Source of the DNA: Methanocella sp.
Lineage (GTDB): Archaea; Halobacteriota; Methanocellia; Methanocellales; Methanocellaceae
Assembly: GCF_035506375.1 (NCBI RefSeq)
Contig: NZ_DATJPM010000010.1
Span: 1-33,996 of the forward strand
Direction of reading: 5' to 3'
DNA length: 33,996 nucleotides
The notes below the pieces were generated by a model. It was not told the DNA's origin and searched no databases. It was given only the letters and a program-made list of their open reading frames with translations. The translations under genes were made by a program, and so were the position numbers. Below are positions 15,247 to 22,598 of this stretch, piece after piece. The first letter of the stretch is position 1. Each line of letters opens with the position of its first letter.

Positions 15247-16173
15247 CTATTTCTTCGTCCTCGTGATCAGGCACACCGCACCTGCCAGAGCGATTACGGA
15301 GGCCATGGCTTCGAAACCTGGCGCTTCGGCCTTGACGCTGGCGGGTATAGCTGCATCATGGGCTCCCGGCACAGGTGATGTATCCGTGATGCCATTCTTA
15401 TTGGCCAGATCATTCATCCGTGAAACTTCATACCCGCCCTGCATGCCGTTTGAACTACTGGCCGGCCCCGGGGTTGAGGCCATCTGCGGTGAAGTCTCCT
15501 CTTGTTTAGCCGTCATGTTTTGAGAATATGCCTCGATAGGCGGCGTCGGCATCGCAGTCAATTCGGTATCATTTTCAGGCGTAATGCTCGGCGTAGGCGT
15601 CGGAGTTGGAGTAAAATCTGCCGCTATCGTGGGCGTAGGAGTTATTGTCCCTTCTAACATGGGGGTCGGAGTAGGCGTTAACGTCGGATGTGGAGTCGCC
15701 GTTGGCGTGGCCGTTATCGTCGGAGTAGGAGTGGGAGTATCCGACGGTTCAGGAGCGGGTGTAGCAGTTGGCGTTGGCGTGGGTGTAGTAGTTGGGGTTG
15801 GAGTAGGGGTTGGTGTCGGTGTGGGCGTTGGCGTAGGCGTATCTACAGGTATTATCACATTCAAGTTTTTAATTGCCATATCGCCGCTTTTTACTGTAAA
15901 TGAACTAGTAGAAGCGGTGTGGCCATTATATGTGGCCGTTACCGTTATCGATACATCGGGAGTGACGCTGAACGTATACTTGCCTCCCCCGTGGGTCACG
16001 TCGCTTCCGCCTCCGCCGGACACCCGAACGCCGTCCATCGCGACGCCGTTCACCGTTACCGTGCCTGCGACCGTCGCAGGGGGCGCAACCTGCGAAAAGG
16101 CCAACGGTAAAACGAAGTAGCCGGCTACTACAAGTATGAAGGCCATCAGTAAAGCTGTCCTGTAAATTCTCAT
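15247..16173 (-). CDS. Surface protein with PT-rich stalk and PGF-CTERM sorting signal
   Basis: 308 residues. Residues 1-27 are a signal peptide. Residues about 33-108 form a carboxypeptidase-regulatory-like beta domain (VAGTVTVNGVAMDGVRVSGGG). Residues 111-212 are a Thr-Pro stalk, a likely O-glycosylation region. The C-terminus is PGF (285-287), then a hydrophobic helix, then RTKK: this is a PGF-CTERM signal, recognised by archaeosortase A, which in halophiles swaps the segment for a lipid anchor. The ATG overlaps the stop of the 918-aa gene by one base and the AGGAGG inside that gene's last codons is its ribosome site, so the two are translationally coupled. It may be the cell-surface partner of the 918-aa protein, which lacks such a signal. 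Confidence 0.8.
   Translation of the reverse strand: MRIYRTALLMAFILVVAGYFVLPLAFSQVAPPATVAGTVTVNGVAMDGVRVSGGGGSDVTHGGGKYTFSVTPDVSITVTATYNGHTASTSSFTVKSGDMAIKNLNVIIPVDTPTPTPTPTPTPTPTPTTTPTPTPTATPAPEPSDTPTPTPTITATPTATPHPTLTPTPTPMLEGTITPTPTIAADFTPTPTPTPSITPENDTELTAMPTPPIEAYSQNMTAKQEETSPQMASTPGPASSSNGMQGGYEVSRMNDLANKNGITDTSPVPGAHDAAIPASVKAEAPGFEAMASVIALAGAVCLITRTKK
15577..15843 (-). repeat. Thr-Pro-encoding low-complexity repeat
   Basis: Degenerate six-base ACNCCN units encoding residues 111-199 of the PGF-CTERM protein. The synonymous positions vary, so this is a coding repeat under protein-level selection. A second shorter one lies at 16690-16805 in the 918-aa gene. Confidence 0.8.
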
Positions 16174-18929
16174 TATAGTCCTCCTAAGCTTAATATGCCG
16201 GGCGTATCGGAATCCAGGTAAAGGAAGAAACCATCGCCCGGCATTATATCAAAGTTCATGTCTTCGCCGCTGAACCCCACGACGTAGGTGTCGTAGTTCC
16301 CCGACGACCCGTTGTACCGGCAAATTCTTTGAATATTGCCAAGCCGGCCGCTGATATCACTAGCTTTTACCGTCGACAGGCTGCTCCAGCCCACCGCATT
16401 CCACCTGGGATAGACCGTGGCCGAGCGCTGCTCGTCTTCCACTCCATACAGGTCGAATGTCACGTCGCTGCCGCAATCGACGAAATAGGCATGGTCCGCC
16501 TTCATCTGTATGTCGTCGGACGGGGGACTGAAGCCCACGACGAACGTGTCGTAGCCGCCGGAGTCGACGTTATACGAAGATACTCTACGGACGCCGATAT
16601 CTCCCAGCTGGCTGGCCCATAAAGTATCGTTCACGAGAGGTATCGACACGAGATTCCAGCCCTGCTTAATGTTGATCTGATACAGTATTGGCCCCGGTGT
16701 CGGAGTCGGCGTTATTGTGGGTGTTGGCGATGGTAATGGTTTTGGCGACGGTGTTGGGGTTGGTGATGGTGTAGCTGTCGGCGTTGGCGTTGGAGTCGGA
16801 ATAGGCACGGGGTCATTATCCAGGATCGTGATCTTATACTGCCGGTCGGGCCCCCTGGTCGTATTATCCGGGCTTCTCATGTTCAGGTAAAAATATTCAT
16901 TCGAGTTATTGACGTGGTCGTCATTAAGATGCAGGCTGATCACCTGGCTGTCGACGCCGACGATGAACTTTAACACGCCGCTGGAGCCGACATATTCTTT
17001 TCCGTTGACCGCCGTCCCGTCGGCCGTGTCATAGTCCAGGACGAGCGTGCGGTTCTTCTGGCCTGTCCTGATCACGTTTATCTGAATATTCCCGTCGGTC
17101 TCATTGACCGTAGACTTATCGAGGGTCAGGGTCACGTCATTTTGCGCCGGGAACAGGGTGTTCGTCGTATAGAACGTGAGGCCGTGATCATGCGCATATT
17201 TGACGATGTCAGCGAGCTTGCTGATGGGCGTGCTGTAAGGCAGGCCATTATCCGAGGGAGTATGGCAAAGGATCCCCAGTACTTCTCCTTTCTCCAGCGC
17301 GCGGTCCATGCCGCCGTAGAAGCTTTCCGCCGGCGTATTGTAAATATTATCGGTCATCGCCGTGGAGAACAGCCTCGTGTTCGTCCCGTCGAACTCGTAA
17401 AAGGCGCCGTCGTCCTCCGATACGTCGTTGCCATAGTTCACCGGGTAGGCCACATCCCGGACACTGTCGAAATATGTCAGGAGAACACTGTCCAGGTAAG
17501 CCGTACGATCGCCTCCGGGATACGCGAAGCTGGTGGGGGTGCCGCCGAAATCGTTCATCAATTGAATGTCGGGCGTGATCTCCGTGTCGATGTATCCCTG
17601 TAATCCATACTGGTCCACGTACTGCGGGGCGTTGTAGTGGAAGTAAGAGTGCGACTGGATGCTATTCCCGTCATCGATGAGGGCCTGCAGCTCCGCTTTC
17701 TGATCGGGCGAAGAAGCGGGATACCCAGCGCCTTCGCAGTAGAACGTCGCCTTTGCATCATACGATCTTAAAATATCACGTATCCCGTACCAGGCATCGA
17801 TCGAATAGTCGTCAAAGGTCAGGATGATGCCGCCATTGTTGCCGATGCTGACGGTCGCCGGGTTATTCATGCCGACGGTCACGTTCACCGGATCGCTCAG
17901 CGTCAGGTAGAACTTTAGCTTGTTATTCCAGAGTAGCCCATCGTTGCTCGTTATGGGGATCGTAATATTTTTAGTGACCTCGCCACTGTGAAATGTCAAT
18001 GTCCCCCTGGCGGCCACATAATTCGTGCCGGCGAGGGCGTCGCCGTTATTCGTCGTATAATCCACGCTTACGTCGTAGGGGAGCACGTCCGTCAGGCTTA
18101 CGGTAACGTTGATGCTGTTCTTTAATTTCGACACGAAGTAGTCGTTCGCGCTAAAATCCACCTCGGCTTTGCCGTTCGTCCATAGCCCGGCGACCTCGGG
18201 GGCCGATAGTGCCCGATCATACAGATAGATGGCAAAAACGGTCATCTTCGCCTGGTTATAGCCATCCTGGTCCCCGCTGACCGTCCAGTACTCATCATAC
18301 TTCGCAAATGTCTGGGATGTCCAGCCATAGCCGTCCCCATCCCGCTGGCCATTAATATATCCCTGCAGGTGCTTCCCATCGTACGTGACGAATAAGATAT
18401 AATTCGTATTAGACGCCAGAGGCGTCCTACCGATATAGGACTGCTGCACTCCGCCATCCGTATATATGATATATTGAAGGTTCCCCGACGGGGTCATATA
18501 AATCGCATAGCCGGCAAAATACCTCGACATCAGCAATTTACCATATAATGCGGATACATCGGGGGGCGTCTTTATCTTAAGGCCGAAACTGATTGTCGCC
18601 GGACTGGCATATGATAAGGATGAGCTCGGAGGTATGCTGATATGGTCACCGCCGCCGTTCAGATCACGATAATAGGTCCCGTCCGGTAACTGGCCTCTCG
18701 CTGTCCCGGTGGCCACGCCGTTATTCCCGTGGCCGCTGAGATCGACCACCGTATTGCCGCTGTCCCGGGAAAAATCATAGAATCCCACCAGCCCGTCAGT
18801 CACCGGAGGCGTCGCGGCCGCTACCATATCCACCATCCACAGCAGTCCAACGATAGCCAGTATTGTAGGAGCGACAAGGCACAATTTAACTTTAAACGTT
18901 ATAGTGACCCCCATTTCACGAATAATCAT
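16173..18929 (-). CDS. Exported multidomain protein: LamG-like, Calx-beta, polysaccharide deacetylase, Calx-beta, duplicated C-terminal domain
   Basis: 918 residues. Signal peptide about 1-39; concanavalin/LamG-like domain 43-253; Calx-beta repeat about 257-363; NodB-type polysaccharide deacetylase about 366-590, with D373/D374 (TFDD), H427 and H431 (HSYFH) and SFAYPGGDR (467-475) as the metal and catalytic motifs; second Calx-beta about 597-706; Pro-Thr linker 709-746; and a C-terminal region 750-918 made of two similar halves (SSYNVDSGGYDTFVVGF near 784 and CRYNGSSGNYDTYVVGF near 870). It should act outside the cell on an N-acetylated polysaccharide. There is no C-terminal anchor. A TATA-like box lies so close to ATG 18929 that ATG 18914 may be the true start. 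Expressed with the PGF-CTERM protein. Confidence 0.85.
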   Translation of the reverse strand: MIIREMGVTITFKVKLCLVAPTILAIVGLLWMVDMVAAATPPVTDGLVGFYDFSRDSGNTVVDLSGHGNNGVATGTARGQLPDGTYYRDLNGGGDHISIPPSSSLSYASPATISFGLKIKTPPDVSALYGKLLMSRYFAGYAIYMTPSGNLQYIIYTDGGVQQSYIGRTPLASNTNYILFVTYDGKHLQGYINGQRDGDGYGWTSQTFAKYDEYWTVSGDQDGYNQAKMTVFAIYLYDRALSAPEVAGLWTNGKAEVDFSANDYFVSKLKNSINVTVSLTDVLPYDVSVDYTTNNGDALAGTNYVAARGTLTFHSGEVTKNITIPITSNDGLLWNNKLKFYLTLSDPVNVTVGMNNPATVSIGNNGGIILTFDDYSIDAWYGIRDILRSYDAKATFYCEGAGYPASSPDQKAELQALIDDGNSIQSHSYFHYNAPQYVDQYGLQGYIDTEITPDIQLMNDFGGTPTSFAYPGGDRTAYLDSVLLTYFDSVRDVAYPVNYGNDVSEDDGAFYEFDGTNTRLFSTAMTDNIYNTPAESFYGGMDRALEKGEVLGILCHTPSDNGLPYSTPISKLADIVKYAHDHGLTFYTTNTLFPAQNDVTLTLDKSTVNETDGNIQINVIRTGQKNRTLVLDYDTADGTAVNGKEYVGSSGVLKFIVGVDSQVISLHLNDDHVNNSNEYFYLNMRSPDNTTRGPDRQYKITILDNDPVPIPTPTPTPTATPSPTPTPSPKPLPSPTPTITPTPTPGPILYQINIKQGWNLVSIPLVNDTLWASQLGDIGVRRVSSYNVDSGGYDTFVVGFSPPSDDIQMKADHAYFVDCGSDVTFDLYGVEDEQRSATVYPRWNAVGWSSLSTVKASDISGRLGNIQRICRYNGSSGNYDTYVVGFSGEDMNFDIMPGDGFFLYLDSDTPGILSLGGL

Positions 18930-19447
18930 GCATAAAATATATCGGTGCTAAACTCCCGCGGGCACTGATTTACGTGAATTCGGCGGGTCTCGGATAAATG
19001 ATATATCAATTGGTTGACTTTTCATCGGAGAATTATAGCTATGAACCCAAATGCTATGTAGATAATACAAGCATTTATATTTATCTGATATAATTTAATA
19101 TTTTACTTATTTACATTATTATATTAATAGTCTATTTCTCCATAAGCTGTTGTCGTTTATTTTTTTATACTTCTATCGATTACTTTGCAAGTGATATGGT
19201 AATCTCTAAGCCTGCTATTTCCATGATGTTCGATCGGCAGACGGTAATATTATGACGTGGCTTCCTGTATTTTCGGTTAAAAGCCCGCATACTCAAAAAT
19301 GGCTTCGGGCTTCACACAAGATATTAGATTCACATCAAAACCACGCATTATCGGCACAGTTTCCCGGGATAGTGCTTGATTTTTCGCTTAAGGCATAAAA
19401 TAGGGTTTTACCGATATTTTACGTGGACTCCTTGAGGAGGAACAATA
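18930..19447. other. 518-bp AT-rich intergenic region
   Basis: No gene seen in either strand. Positions about 19060-19200 are strongly AT-rich. An inverted repeat AAGCCCG (19281-19287) / CGGGCTT (19306-19312) has an 18-nt loop. Near the right end CATAAAATA (19394-19402) is a TATA box and GAGGAGG (19434-19440) the ribosome site for the Trp/Gly peptide gene. Confidence 0.5.
18931..18943 (-). promoter_or_regulatory. TATA-like box upstream of the 918-aa gene
   Basis: CGATATATTTTATG on the minus strand, only 2-14 bp from ATG 18929. With standard spacing the transcript would begin near 18915, which would favour ATG 18914 (five codons later) as start. Could be coincidental in AT-rich DNA. Confidence 0.3.
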
Positions 19448-19660
19448 ATGGACATGAAAAAACTAGCCATTTTCGTTCTTCTCGTATTAGCTGTACTGGT
19501 CCTGGCACTCCCGGCGACCGCCTGGTGGGGCGGCTGGGGCTGGGGCGGCCTAGGATGGGGCGGCCTCGGCTGGGGTGGCTGGGGCTGGCCTTACTGGGGC
19601 GGCTGGGGCGGCTGCGGCACCTGCGGCCTTGGCTGGGGCGGCTGGGGCGGCTGGTGGTAA
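19448..19660 (+). CDS. Exported Trp/Gly-rich small protein
   Basis: 70 residues. Residues 1-25 are a signal peptide (MDMKKLAIFVLLVLA... ending PATA). The predicted mature part, about 45 residues, contains roughly 14 Trp and 23 Gly in WGGWGWGG-type repeats and a single CGTC motif. The ribosome site GAGGAGG is seven bases before ATG 19448, and a TATA box lies 46-54 bp upstream, so the gene has the full set of expression signals. A hairpin with a T-run follows. I recognise no family; Gly/Trp-rich exported proteins might bind surfaces, aromatic ligands or metals, or pack into a layer, but none of this is shown. Very unusual composition argues for a structural rather than enzymatic role. Confidence 0.75.
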   Translation: MDMKKLAIFVLLVLAVLVLALPATAWWGGWGWGGLGWGGLGWGGWGWPYWGGWGGCGTCGLGWGGWGGWW

Positions 19661-19723
19661 GACCACAAAGTCGATCTCAGATCCTTGATCAGCTACACTA
19701 CGAGAAAAACAGCCTGAAATTTG

Positions 19724-19757
19724 GTAGGCGTACCGACGCCTACATTTTTTATTTTTA
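19724..19757 (+). terminator. Hairpin terminator after the Trp/Gly gene
   Basis: GTAGGCGT (19724-19731), loop ACCG, ACGCCTAC (19736-19743), then ATTTTTTATTTTT. An eight-base-pair perfect stem followed by a T-rich tract. Confidence 0.65.
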
Positions 19758-19774
19758 TCCATTTCATTCCCCGC

Positions 19775-19802
19775 AGGGTGGGCCACCCCATAGGGCCACC
19801 CT
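19775..19802. repeat. Inverted repeat just upstream of a TATA box
   Basis: AGGGTGGGCC (19775-19784) and GGGCCACCCT (19793-19802) pair at nine of ten positions around an 8-nt centre. TATATAG (19803-19809 region) follows at once, so this may be an operator or a second terminator for the gene before. Confidence 0.4.
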
Positions 19803-19843
19803 ATATAGATAATATTATTATCGTTCCCGCATTCTATTTTTTT

Positions 19844-20005
19844 ATGCATAAGCCCGACTGTCCGTGCCCGAAAAGCAAGTGCGAGCGGCACGGCTACTGC
19901 GACGAGTGCCGCCAGTATCATGGCTTGAGGTCCGGCCTGCCCTACTGTGAAAGGCCAAAAAGGACCCTGGCCAGCCGGATACGGCAAATATTACATATCC
20001 CTTAG
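19844..20005 (+). CDS. Small Cys-rich protein (DUF6485-like)
   Basis: 53 residues starting MHKPDCPCPKSKCERHGYC. Cysteines fall in the order C-x-C-x4-C-x5-C-x2-C, with a later PYCER, and the HG and H between them suggest a metal-binding knuckle. This pattern matches small uncharacterised Cys-rich proteins of anaerobes (CxC...CxxHGxCxxC...LPxC), which I recall as DUF6485. The C-terminus is basic. ATG 19844 is chosen because a TATATAG box lies about 35-40 bp upstream and sequence before it is AT-rich and not protein-like, although the frame extends to 19721. Function unknown. Confidence 0.65.
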   Translation: MHKPDCPCPKSKCERHGYCDECRQYHGLRSGLPYCERPKRTLASRIRQILHIP

Positions 20006-20083
20006 TATCGTTGCCTGGCCGCCGGGAATACTTTTGTTCAATCCAAAGCATATCTTTTTATACTATGTTCCCTCTTTGTCATG

Positions 20084-20100
20084 TGCAGAGTTAATCTGCA
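20084..20100 (+). repeat. Inverted repeat in the leader of the zinc-ribbon gene
   Basis: TGCAGA (20084-20089), GTTAA, TCTGCA (20095-20100): a perfect six-base stem ending 12 bases before ATG 20113. It could mask or shape the ribosome site, or be an operator. Confidence 0.3.
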
Positions 20101-20112
20101 TGAGTAATATCA

Positions 20113-20286
20113 ATGAGAGACAGTGGATTTAGGGGCGGCCGAAGAAACTTCGGTGGCCCAAGAGAAATGCACAAGGCAACTTGTTCTGATTGCGGTAAAG
20201 AATGCGAAGTACCCTTCCAGCCCACTGAGGGCCGCCCGGTTTATTGCCAGGACTGCCTTCCCAAGCACAGGAAGCCCAGGTTCTAA
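20113..20286 (+). CDS. CxxC-x17-CxxC zinc-ribbon protein (TIGR04272 type)
   Basis: 57 residues: a Gly/Arg-rich start (MRDSGFRGGRRNFGGPRE) and a zinc ribbon with CSDC and CQDC separated by exactly 17 residues. The intervening VPFQPTEGRPVYC is the conserved core of the family described from Methanosarcina. The Arg/Gly tail suggests nucleic-acid contact. A TATA-like TTTTTATACTA lies near 20055-20065. The gene is too short to be obvious as an open frame but the family motif is clear. Its role is unknown; such proteins are often abundant in methanogens. Confidence 0.8.
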   Translation: MRDSGFRGGRRNFGGPREMHKATCSDCGKECEVPFQPTEGRPVYCQDCLPKHRKPRF

Positions 20287-20328
20287 GGTTTTTAACCAAT
20301 CTTCAGTAACATCCTTAAGTTTAAAATA

Positions 20329-20351
20329 ATACGAAGATCGCATCTTCGTAT
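20329..20351. repeat. Perfect 10-bp hairpin between small genes
   Basis: ATACGAAGAT (20329-20338), loop CGC, ATCTTCGTAT (20342-20351). A T-run (20371-20377) follows 20 nt later. Placed 43 nt after the zinc-ribbon stop; it may be a terminator or RNA-stability element. A nearby direct repeat GCCGTCTTTT occurs at 20366-20375 and 20405-20414. Confidence 0.5.
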
Positions 20352-20430
20352 GAACTATTTATTTTGCCGTCTTTTTTAAATTTCCAATAGCCTGGACTAT
20401 ATTCGCCGTCTTTTCTCGTAGATAAAACGT

Positions 20431-20446
20431 GTATAAATTATATATC
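20431..20446 (+). promoter_or_regulatory. TATA box of the 136-aa gene
   Basis: GTATAAATTATATATC, 32-47 bp before ATG 20478. With GAGGGG (about 20465-20470) as ribosome site, this supports ATG 20478 rather than TTG 20463. Confidence 0.5.
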
Positions 20447-20477
20447 CGGCGTTAAAAAATAATTGAGGGGCAGTACA

Positions 20478-20888
20478 ATGCAGGACGTTAGCACAGCGAT
20501 ACAGGGAGGGCATGACGGCGTCGAGCTCATCGATATCGTGTTCGTATACTCGAACGTAAGGCTCGTCCGTGAGCTGGTGCAGGACCACATCAGGCAGCTC
20601 GAGGAGATGGCCGACGTGAGCAAAGGCCAGACCGAGGGCCTGCGCGGGATGATCCTGGAAAAGCAGAAGACGATGTACGAAAGCCTGTCCGAAGTGGAGA
20701 AGCTGCTGGAGAGCATCATCGACGCCAGCATTACGCCTCAGGCCAGGACCGCGGGCATGCGTAATATTCAGCTTAACGCCGGGCAGTCGCAGGCGATGGT
20801 CGGCGCCATCGTCTTCGCGATTAACCACATGGCCAAGTTCGTGCCCCAGAATAATTTCAGCGGGGGCCTGCCCGAGTTCGTCTTTTAA
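20478..20888 (+). CDS. Conserved-looking hypothetical protein, helical
   Basis: 136 residues. I do not recognise the family. The central part (about residues 22-90) is rich in Glu, Lys, Leu and Met in a heptad-like pattern (RELVQDHIRQLEEMAD..., LEKQKTMYESLSEVEKLLESI), so a coiled-coil or helical bundle is likely. It has no signal peptide or membrane segment. The C-terminal half contains SQAMVGAIVFAINHMAKF. ATG 20478 with GAGGGG upstream is used; a TTG at 20463 would add five residues. Codon use matches neighbours. Own promoter, followed 38 bp later by the YkgJ-type gene. Confidence 0.65.
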   Translation: MQDVSTAIQGGHDGVELIDIVFVYSNVRLVRELVQDHIRQLEEMADVSKGQTEGLRGMILEKQKTMYESLSEVEKLLESIIDASITPQARTAGMRNIQLNAGQSQAMVGAIVFAINHMAKFVPQNNFSGGLPEFVF

Positions 20889-20926
20889 CCGAAACTGTTA
20901 TTCTTTTTGTCGCTCTATCCCTGACC

Positions 20927-21223
20927 ATGAGCGGATGCGCCCAGTGCGGCTCCTGCTGTAAGAAGTTCGGCATGCGGCTGGAAGCTTCGCCTCTCGATAT
21001 AGCCCGGTGGCGCCTCGAAGGCCGCGATGATATTCTTTCCCATGTCGGCCTCGATCTTATCTACGGCGAAGTTACGGGCGGGCGGCTGTGGGTGGATGAG
21101 GCCGGAGGCCGGGCGGAGCAGTGCCCGTTCCTTGAATTAAGGGCCGACGATAAGTATTACTGCGGCATCCATGAGGCAAAGCCCGAGGTCTGCACCTGGC
21201 ACTACTGCGAAAAATATTTTTAA
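20927..21223 (+). CDS. YkgJ-family CxxCxxCC protein
   Basis: 98 residues with the opening CAQCGSCCKKFGMRL (C-x2-C-x2-CC), then RAEQCPFL, CGIHEAKPEVC and TWHYCEKYF. The order and spacing of these Cys define the YkgJ/UPF0153 family, thought to bind iron-sulfur or zinc; the KPEVC block is the usual third motif. Biochemical role is unsettled. Length is typical of short archaeal members. Short spacing (38 bp) from the 136-aa gene makes co-transcription possible. Convergent with gdhA; 49 bp separate the stops. Confidence 0.85.
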   Translation: MSGCAQCGSCCKKFGMRLEASPLDIARWRLEGRDDILSHVGLDLIYGEVTGGRLWVDEAGGRAEQCPFLELRADDKYYCGIHEAKPEVCTWHYCEKYF

Positions 21224-21272
21224 TTTTGCCTTTTAGCCGGTATGCCTTCATTGAGCAGTAAAAAAATATCTT

Positions 21273-22505
21273 TCAAACGGAACGGGCCTTCATGGCCTGC
21301 ACGATGTTCCTGATGCCCACGAGGTAGGCGGCACGGTACATGTCCACTTTATACTCTTTCGATGCGTCGTTAACGTTATGGAACGCCTTCTTCATGACGT
21401 CCCTCAGGCTGGCCATGACCTTTGCCCCACTCCAGCCATAGCCTTCCCGGTCCTGGGCCCACTCGAAATAGCTCACGACCACGCCGCCGCCGTTCGCCAG
21501 GACGTCGGGCACGACGATGATGTCACGGCCCTGGAGGATCTCGCTCGCCTTCATGTCCACGGGGCCGTTGGCCAGGGAAAGCACGGTGTGCGCATGGATC
21601 TTATCGGCGTTGGAGGCGTTGATGACGTCCTCCCTGGCGGCGGGCGCCAGCACGTCCACGTCCATCTCCAGAAGCTCCTCGTTGGTAATATCCCGTGCCT
21701 TATCGAAGCCCTGGACTGAGCCGGTCTCTTCCTTATGGTAAGCCAGGGCCGGTATATTCAGGCCCTTCTCGTTATAGACGCCGCCCGTAGAATCGCTCAC
21801 GGCGACGACTTTCCTGCCTTTCTCGTACAGGATCTGCGCGATGCTGCCGCCGACGTTGCCGAAGCCCTGGATGGCGAAGGTGGAGCAGTCGCAGTGGTAG
21901 ATGTGCTTCACTTCCTCCATGACGAAGATGCCGCCCCAGGCGACCGCCGTGGTCCGGCCCCTGATGCCGCCGAGCTCGACGGGCTTGCCGGTAATGATGT
22001 CTAGCTGGTGATGCCCGACCATGCGCTCGTACTCGTCCAGCATCCAGCCGATGGCCTCCGGGGAAACGTTCATGTCGGGCGCGGGGACGTCCAGCGTCGG
22101 GCCGATGACGGGGTAGATGGCACGGATGTATCCGCGGCAAACGTGCTCCAGCTCCTTTTTTGACAGTGCCCGGTGGTCGGCGATGATGCCGCCCTTGGAG
22201 CCGCCATAGGGCAGGCCCAGCAATGCGCACTTGATGGACATGAGCATGGACAGCGCCGTGACCTCCTCCTCGGTGACGTTCGGCGCAATTCGTATCCCGC
22301 CCTTGTAGGGGCCGAGCGCGTCGTTGTGCTGGGCCCGGAGCGCCGTGATCATTTTAATGCCGCCGTCGTCCATGCGGACCGGATAGTTCACGATGAGCTT
22401 GCGCTTTGGGTACGATAGGATGGTCCTGTAGTTGTCCTCGACCCCGAGCATGGAGCAGGAATTGTCGATGATGTCGATGGTGCCCTTGAGAAACCCGTCT
22501 TTCAT
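21273..22505 (-). CDS. gdhA: Glutamate dehydrogenase (Glu/Leu/Phe/Val family)
   Basis: 410 residues, the usual length. GPYKGGIRIAPNVTEEEV and GLPYGGSKGGI carry the substrate-binding and catalytic Lys residues. PAPDMNV follows, and GFGNVGGSIAQILYEKG is the Rossmann nucleotide site. It interconverts 2-oxoglutarate plus ammonia with glutamate using NAD(P)H. Cofactor preference cannot be read with confidence. ATG 22505 is preceded by TTGAGGAAAGTGC, a fair ribosome site, and by a TATA-like block (TTTTTATATTTATAG, about 22533-22548). Divergent from threonine synthase, so both amino-acid genes share an intergenic promoter region. Confidence 0.95.
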   Translation of the reverse strand: MKDGFLKGTIDIIDNSCSMLGVEDNYRTILSYPKRKLIVNYPVRMDDGGIKMITALRAQHNDALGPYKGGIRIAPNVTEEEVTALSMLMSIKCALLGLPYGGSKGGIIADHRALSKKELEHVCRGYIRAIYPVIGPTLDVPAPDMNVSPEAIGWMLDEYERMVGHHQLDIITGKPVELGGIRGRTTAVAWGGIFVMEEVKHIYHCDCSTFAIQGFGNVGGSIAQILYEKGRKVVAVSDSTGGVYNEKGLNIPALAYHKEETGSVQGFDKARDITNEELLEMDVDVLAPAAREDVINASNADKIHAHTVLSLANGPVDMKASEILQGRDIIVVPDVLANGGGVVVSYFEWAQDREGYGWSGAKVMASLRDVMKKAFHNVNDASKEYKVDMYRAAYLVGIRNIVQAMKARSV

Positions 22506-22598
22506 GCACTTTCCTCAATTGTATGAGGTACGAGCTATAAATATAAAAATCATCACTTTCACGTAAAACCTTTTTATTCTCTGCGCCTATCATACCGT

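Noticed and set aside
15577..15843. CRISPR-like array
   Set aside because: The repeats are six-base coding units without spacers; no cas genes are present.
15584..16120. Val/Gly-repeat protein on the plus strand
   Set aside because: It is the reverse complement of the Thr-Pro stalk coding repeat; the minus frame has a signal peptide and sorting signal.
19550..19987. Minus-strand Ala/Pro-rich frame over the Trp/Gly gene
   Set aside because: Antisense of GGC/TGG repeats; the plus frame has signal peptide, ribosome site and promoter.
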